From the NCBI GenBank assembly GCA_902797785.1, contig CADBUD010000002.1:1-6573 (forward strand): 6,573 bases of DNA, given 5' to 3'. Below, piece after piece: positions 4,801 through 6,573 of the stretch; within the stretch, counting starts at the first letter, position 1, and each line of letters starts with the position of its first letter. This DNA is from an uncultured Lachnospiraceae bacterium (GTDB lineage Bacteria > Bacillota > Clostridia > Lachnospirales > Lachnospiraceae). Below the pieces are notes generated by a model, which saw only the letters and a list, made by a program, of their open reading frames with translations, was not told the origin of the DNA and did not search any database. The position numbers and the translations under genes were made by a program.

Positions 4801-6573
4801 CCTTATCCTGAATGTAAAAGGTGACGACGTATCCTTTAGTGCATCAGACAAGTTATTTGCGACGGTAAAATGCAGATTGAATGGATATGCATCAGCAGAT
4901 GAGACAGTAAAGGCTGCGATTGATTATGTGAGTGTAGACAATGGAAAAACAGAATACAATGTAGACAATGCAAGCGCATCAATCAAGTTGACCTATCTGG
5001 ATACCGGTGCTATTGCTAAGAAGCTTGGATATTCCAACCCATTGGTAACACAGTCTCTTGGTGCTGATCCATATGCCATCGTTTATGACGGACGTGTATA
5101 TGTCTACATGACGGCAGACGATTATGAGTACGATGAAAATGGAAATACCAAGGATAACAGCTTTGGTTATATCAAGTCACTTCGGGTGATTTCATCAGAT
5201 GATTTGATAAACTGGACAGATCATGGCGAGATCAAGGTGGCCGGATCGGATGCTCCTGCAAAATGGGCAAACCACTCCTGGGCACCGGCCATCGCCTACA
5301 AGAAGATTAAAGGAAAAGATAAATTCTTCTTGTACTTTGCAAATGACGCTTCAGGTATCGGTGTTCTTGAGGCAGATACTCCTCTTGGACCTTGGAAAGA
5401 TCCGATTGGAAAAGCCCTTCTCACAAGGCAGACTGCTGGATGTGAGGGTGTAGTATGGTGCTTCGACCCTGCCGTATTAGTTGATGATGACGGTTCAGCA
5501 TACATTTATTTTGGTGGCGGTATCGATGGCAAGGATATAAACAATCCTAAGACAGCCAGAGTGGCAGAGCTTGGCGATGACATGATTAGTATAAAAGGAG
5601 AAGCGAAAGAAATCGATGCTCCATGTATGTTTGAGGATTCTGGTATCTGTAAATATAATGGCGTTTATTACTATTCTTACTGCTCGAATTTTGCAGGAGG
5701 ACATAAAGACGGATATCCTGGGACAGGAACCATCTGCTATATGACAAGTGATAACCCGATGGGACCATTCGAGTACAAGGGAGAAATCTTCCAGAACCCG
5801 AGCATCTGGTTCGGAACCGGCGGAAACAACCATCATGCTACCTTCGTATTCAACAACAAGACCTACTTCATCTATCATGCACAGACAGTAGCGAAGGCAT
5901 TAGATGACAAGTTAAAAGCAGAAGGAAAATTAGGAAGCGGACAGAACTTCTATCAGAAGGGATATCGTTCCACACATATTGATAACATCGGATTTAATTC
6001 TGATGGAACCATCAAACCGATCAAAGGTACCTATGCAGGAATCTCACAGTTAAAGACCATGAATCCATTTGAGCGGATCGATGCAGAAACAATCGCATGG
6101 AACGCAGGAATCTTAGTCAGTGACTGTGCAGAAGAAGGAAAATTATTTAAAGATTACAACAGACAGGTAACGGACATTCAGGATGGCGACTGGATCAGTG
6201 CAGCACAGCTTGATTTTGGAACCAAGGGAACAAAGACTATCAAAGTCAAAGCGGCTTCTAAGGCAGGCGGTTCTGTTGAAATCCGTACAGATAGTCCACA
6301 GGGCAAGCTGATCGGAACCGTAAAAGTCGATGCGACCGGAAGTGAAACAACATTTAAAGAGTTCACAGGAAGCCTGAGCCAGACCACCGGAGTGAAGAAC
6401 ATCTTCCTCGTATTCAAGGGCAGCAAGACAGACAACATCATGAATGTAGACAGCTATACCTTCTTACAGGATGGCGATGGAAAAGAAGAAGATCCGCAGC
6501 CACAGCCAGAAGACAAAGCAGATACGACAGCATTGAATGCCAGCATCAAGGCAGCAGAAGAAATGCTTGCTAA
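1631..6573 (+). CDS. Secreted multimodular dual-GH43 arabinoxylan-degrading enzyme, 3' end outside the window
   Basis: An open frame of 1647 complete codons without a stop, cut by the window edge (the last two bases begin a further codon). It predicts an extracellular enzyme that removes arabinose and xylose units from arabinoxylan. Module order by residue: signal peptide 1-59; GH43 subfamily 12-like 70-375; two CBM4_9/CBM22-like modules about 425-597 and 601-767; GH43 C-terminal beta-sandwich 781-976 (its first strand apparently at 382-388); unassigned beta module about 985-1122; second GH43, XynD-like, 1133-1477; CBM6 1478-1612; acidic PQPQPE linker; start of a FIVAR-like module from 1631. 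Both catalytic triads are intact: D81/D192/E257 and D1146/D1279/E1335. Wall attachment through the missing C-terminus is likely but unseen. Family assignments come from remembered motifs, so subfamily numbers and substrates are less certain than the GH43 fold itself. Confidence 0.93.
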   Translation, partial: MGKSDTKNSREQILSSQFPKKSNMTWKRRGKKFCAMALALTMTATSPVMLPQLSIQADASSSSMKTATTFNNPMIYSDVPDIDIIRVDDAYYMVSTTMHLSPGCPVMKSTDLVNWEIVNYVYDVLDTGDEMSLRNGKSMYGNGQWASSIQYHNGTYYVAFNSNTTKTAYVYSTDDIEHGSWKKTDLKGFFHDMALFFDDDNNKVYVVYGSVGDGIRYVELNSDVSGVKQGGASGVLFKGNIKDGQDMFPNGYILGGEGTHVMKKGDYYYVFNICWPNGNPRTEVCHRSKTFPSTEWEATTILNANFSNNGTTSGVAQGGLIDTKDGKWYGFMFQDHGAVGRTPVLTECTWKDNWPMLGKNGDAKTVSQEMTIPVAGSEEKTIVKSDEFYNDAEHRVFSQERADYESSVGILSAEEAVLSDGEKPRLELAENGDCENGTNGWKANETATIESVAEDPHGGNACIVAKGRGSTGAGPAMNLDGKLEAGKTYKFSAWLKYNNEDGPAEKSFNATLSLGTSWRQRHVVGSVKAKKGEWTKLECEWTIPETYEVSDFVNAGDYTGQPVNTAAASLFFETPYANNPTDANDKMDIYIDDLSVSTEMDDMVVNGNVENGTDGWILNEAGKDSTGNEGVLEVVEGGHESDHCIVARNRKGTGTGPAQDLSNKLTPGNTYTLTAWVKYEDGPEEKQINCTIQNSPNEGQYWEYRKVFCHVKAKKGEWTKMTATYTMPDDAITNANYLFFETPYVENQTKENDLMDLYVDDVSFIEQKADEKQVEQPGENDYNGSNLDLVWQWNHNPDNTKWSLTDREGYLRLTTGAKSTGILDARNTLTQRTYGPTCSGKIKMDISNMKSGDVAGLASFCYNYGYVAVKKEGNATKVVMVNAANNNSAKKDEPKEIEVKDFSGNEIYLKVDFNFAGGDKAKFYYSADGKTWTQIGNELAMSYELVHFMGSRFAIFNYATKSTGGFVDVDYFRVTDDITGTESPEQTKAASIKADASVAGVINTETELKISLDNLESGSHKSLKASVDIPKLMSVDDVVFNTSAIKGTPSYTFKNNRLILNVKGDDVSFSASDKLFATVKCRLNGYASADETVKAAIDYVSVDNGKTEYNVDNASASIKLTYLDTGAIAKKLGYSNPLVTQSLGADPYAIVYDGRVYVYMTADDYEYDENGNTKDNSFGYIKSLRVISSDDLINWTDHGEIKVAGSDAPAKWANHSWAPAIAYKKIKGKDKFFLYFANDASGIGVLEADTPLGPWKDPIGKALLTRQTAGCEGVVWCFDPAVLVDDDGSAYIYFGGGIDGKDINNPKTARVAELGDDMISIKGEAKEIDAPCMFEDSGICKYNGVYYYSYCSNFAGGHKDGYPGTGTICYMTSDNPMGPFEYKGEIFQNPSIWFGTGGNNHHATFVFNNKTYFIYHAQTVAKALDDKLKAEGKLGSGQNFYQKGYRSTHIDNIGFNSDGTIKPIKGTYAGISQLKTMNPFERIDAETIAWNAGILVSDCAEEGKLFKDYNRQVTDIQDGDWISAAQLDFGTKGTKTIKVKAASKAGGSVEIRTDSPQGKLIGTVKVDATGSETTFKEFTGSLSQTTGVKNIFLVFKGSKTDNIMNVDSYTFLQDGDGKEEDPQPQPEDKADTTALNASIKAAEEMLA
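1838..2755 (+). other. Domain: GH43 catalytic module 1, subfamily 12-like (residues 70-375)
   Basis: A five-bladed beta-propeller glycosidase of the inverting GH43 type. The catalytic base is D81 in VPDIDIIRV, the pKa modulator is D192 in HDMALFFDDD, and the general acid is E257 in GGEGTHVM. YYMVSTTMHLSPG (91-103), STDLVNWE (109-116), GVAQGGL (314-320) and FQDHGAVGR (333-341) are hallmarks I associate with the GH43_12 group of beta-xylosidases and arabinofuranosidases. The residue after the catalytic base is Ile, where the family usually has Pro. Whether it prefers xylose or arabinose cannot be read from the sequence. Confidence 0.85.
2903..3931 (+). other. Domains: tandem pair of CBM4_9/CBM22-like modules (residues about 425-597 and 601-767)
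   Basis: Two related carbohydrate-binding modules, each beginning with an N-G-x-x-E-N-G-T-x-G-W motif (431-441; 606-616) and containing a G-x-G-P core followed by L-x-x-G-x-T-Y and a W-x-K-Y strand (472-497; 654-679). Each shares VKAKKGEWTK (527-536; 711-720), then FFETPY (571-576; 739-744) and ends in a D-x-Y-x-D-D strand (588-593; 756-761). The coding DNA for the shared VKAKKGEWTK stretch (3209-3238 and 3761-3790) differs at 2 of 30 bases, pointing to internal duplication. Modules of this superfamily often bind xylan. CBM22 versus CBM4 cannot be settled by eye. Confidence 0.75.
3971..4558 (+). other. Domain: GH43 C-terminal concanavalin-like beta-sandwich (residues 781-976)
   Basis: LVWQWNHNPDNTKWSL (789-804), GYLRLTT (809-815), ARNTLTQRTYGP (825-836) and DISNMKSGDVAGLA (845-858) match the beta-sandwich module (Pfam PF17851 type) that normally directly follows GH43 xylosidase or arabinofuranosidase propellers and often contributes to the active-site rim. 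Here it sits about 390 residues away from its propeller, with the two CBMs in between. Confidence 0.8.
4583..4996 (+). other. Domain: unassigned beta-rich module, cohesin-like or Ig-like (residues about 985-1122)
   Basis: A Lys/Ser/Val-rich stretch with alternating beta-strand pattern. Short landmarks are LKISLDNL (1008-1015), LKASVDIP (1023-1030), LILNVKGDDVSFS (1058-1070) and KLFATVKCRL (1074-1083). The order (a strand that defines a state or position, a variable loop, then a buried L-F-A-T-V strand) recalls cohesin-fold modules. I cannot assign a family. It separates the two catalytic halves and may be a spacer or a binding module. Confidence 0.5.
5027..6061 (+). other. Domain: GH43 catalytic module 2, XynD-like arabinoxylan arabinofuranohydrolase (residues 1133-1477)
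   Basis: A second GH43 propeller, unlike the first. The base is D1146 in GADPYAIVYDGRVY, the pKa modulator D1279 in CFDPAVLVDDDG, and the general acid E1335 in MFEDSGI. SSDDLINWTDHGEI (1188-1201), NHSWAPAIA (1214-1222), KFFLYFAN (1231-1238), GIGVL (1242-1246) and SYCSNF (1349-1354) resemble the Bacillus XynD-type AXH-m2,3 enzymes (GH43_29). These release arabinose from mono-substituted xylose units of arabinoxylan. The paired histidines in GGNNHHATF (1397-1405) may help hold the central metal of the propeller. The following CBM6 is the usual partner of this type. Confidence 0.85.
6062..6466 (+). other. Domain: CBM6-like carbohydrate-binding module (residues 1478-1612)
   Basis: Opens with FERIDAETIAWNAGI (1480-1494), a form of the CBM6 start motif R-x-E-A-E. 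It continues through GDWISAAQLDFG (1519-1530) and a variable middle to NIFLVFKG (1590-1597) and MNVDSYTF (1604-1611), close to the typical CBM6 ending that packs next to the ligand site. Attached to XynD-like enzymes, such modules usually target xylan. Confidence 0.8.
6467..6573 (+). other. Domain: acidic Pro/Gln linker and start of a FIVAR-like module (residues 1613-1647, cut)
   Basis: DGDGKEEDPQPQPEDKAD forms a flexible acidic linker. It is followed by TTALNASIKAAEEMLA, which matches the first helix of FIVAR-type three-helix modules common at the C-terminal end of clostridial and lachnospiral surface glycosidases. Further FIVAR repeats and a sortase signal or SLH domains would be expected downstream, but the window ends here. 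Confidence 0.6.

Noticed and set aside
5223..5453. Plus-strand 76-codon open frame inside the second GH43
   Set aside because: It overlaps conserved catalytic-domain codons in another frame and its protein resembles nothing.
6571..6573. TAA at the very end of the window as stop of the large gene
   Set aside because: It is out of frame. The reading frame from 1631 ends with codon GCT at 6569-6571 and leaves two bases, so the gene continues beyond the window.

Overview
The window holds two same-strand genes for carbohydrate breakdown and fits a Gram-positive, low-to-mid-GC anaerobe of the Clostridia. A xylan-degrading gut or rumen Lachnospiraceae (Roseburia, Blautia, Butyrivibrio or Eubacterium type) is the best guess. 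This rests on the strong AGGAGG-type ribosome binding sites, the large multimodular secreted glycosidase with a Gram-positive signal peptide, and the kinds of modules present. It is inference; no 16S or other species marker is present.

Layout. Bases 1-112 hold a short leader and a strong ribosome binding site, with no upstream gene that can be recognised. Bases 113-1423 encode a complete, compact cytoplasmic GH13 alpha-amylase-family enzyme of 436 aa with all catalytic residues, probably a maltodextrin hydrolase. Bases 1424-1630 are a dense regulatory intergenic region. It contains a 16-bp direct repeat, a cre-like (CcpA) palindrome touching a plausible promoter, an AT-rich dyad over the -10, and a leader hairpin whose loop is complementary to the ribosome binding site of the next gene. 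Bases 1631 to the end encode the first 1647 residues of a giant secreted arabinoxylan-degrading enzyme that runs off the window.

The large protein reads, in order: signal peptide; GH43 (subfamily 12-like, beta-xylosidase/arabinofuranosidase); two tandem CBM4_9/CBM22-like modules; the GH43 C-terminal concanavalin-like beta-sandwich; an unassigned cohesin-like or Ig-like beta module; a second, different GH43 (XynD-like arabinoxylan arabinofuranohydrolase); CBM6; a Pro/Gln/Glu linker; and the start of a FIVAR-like helical module. The CBM pair appears to be inserted inside the beta-sandwich module that normally follows the first GH43 directly. Each catalytic domain keeps its Asp/Asp/Glu triad.

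How they work together (inference): the secreted, possibly wall-attached GH43/GH43 enzyme would bind arabinoxylan through three CBMs, remove arabinose side chains and trim xylo-oligosaccharides outside the cell. The GH13 enzyme would handle imported alpha-glucans inside. The two genes are neighbours but probably separately transcribed, because a promoter-like region lies between them. No mobile element, CRISPR array, tRNA or rRNA was seen.
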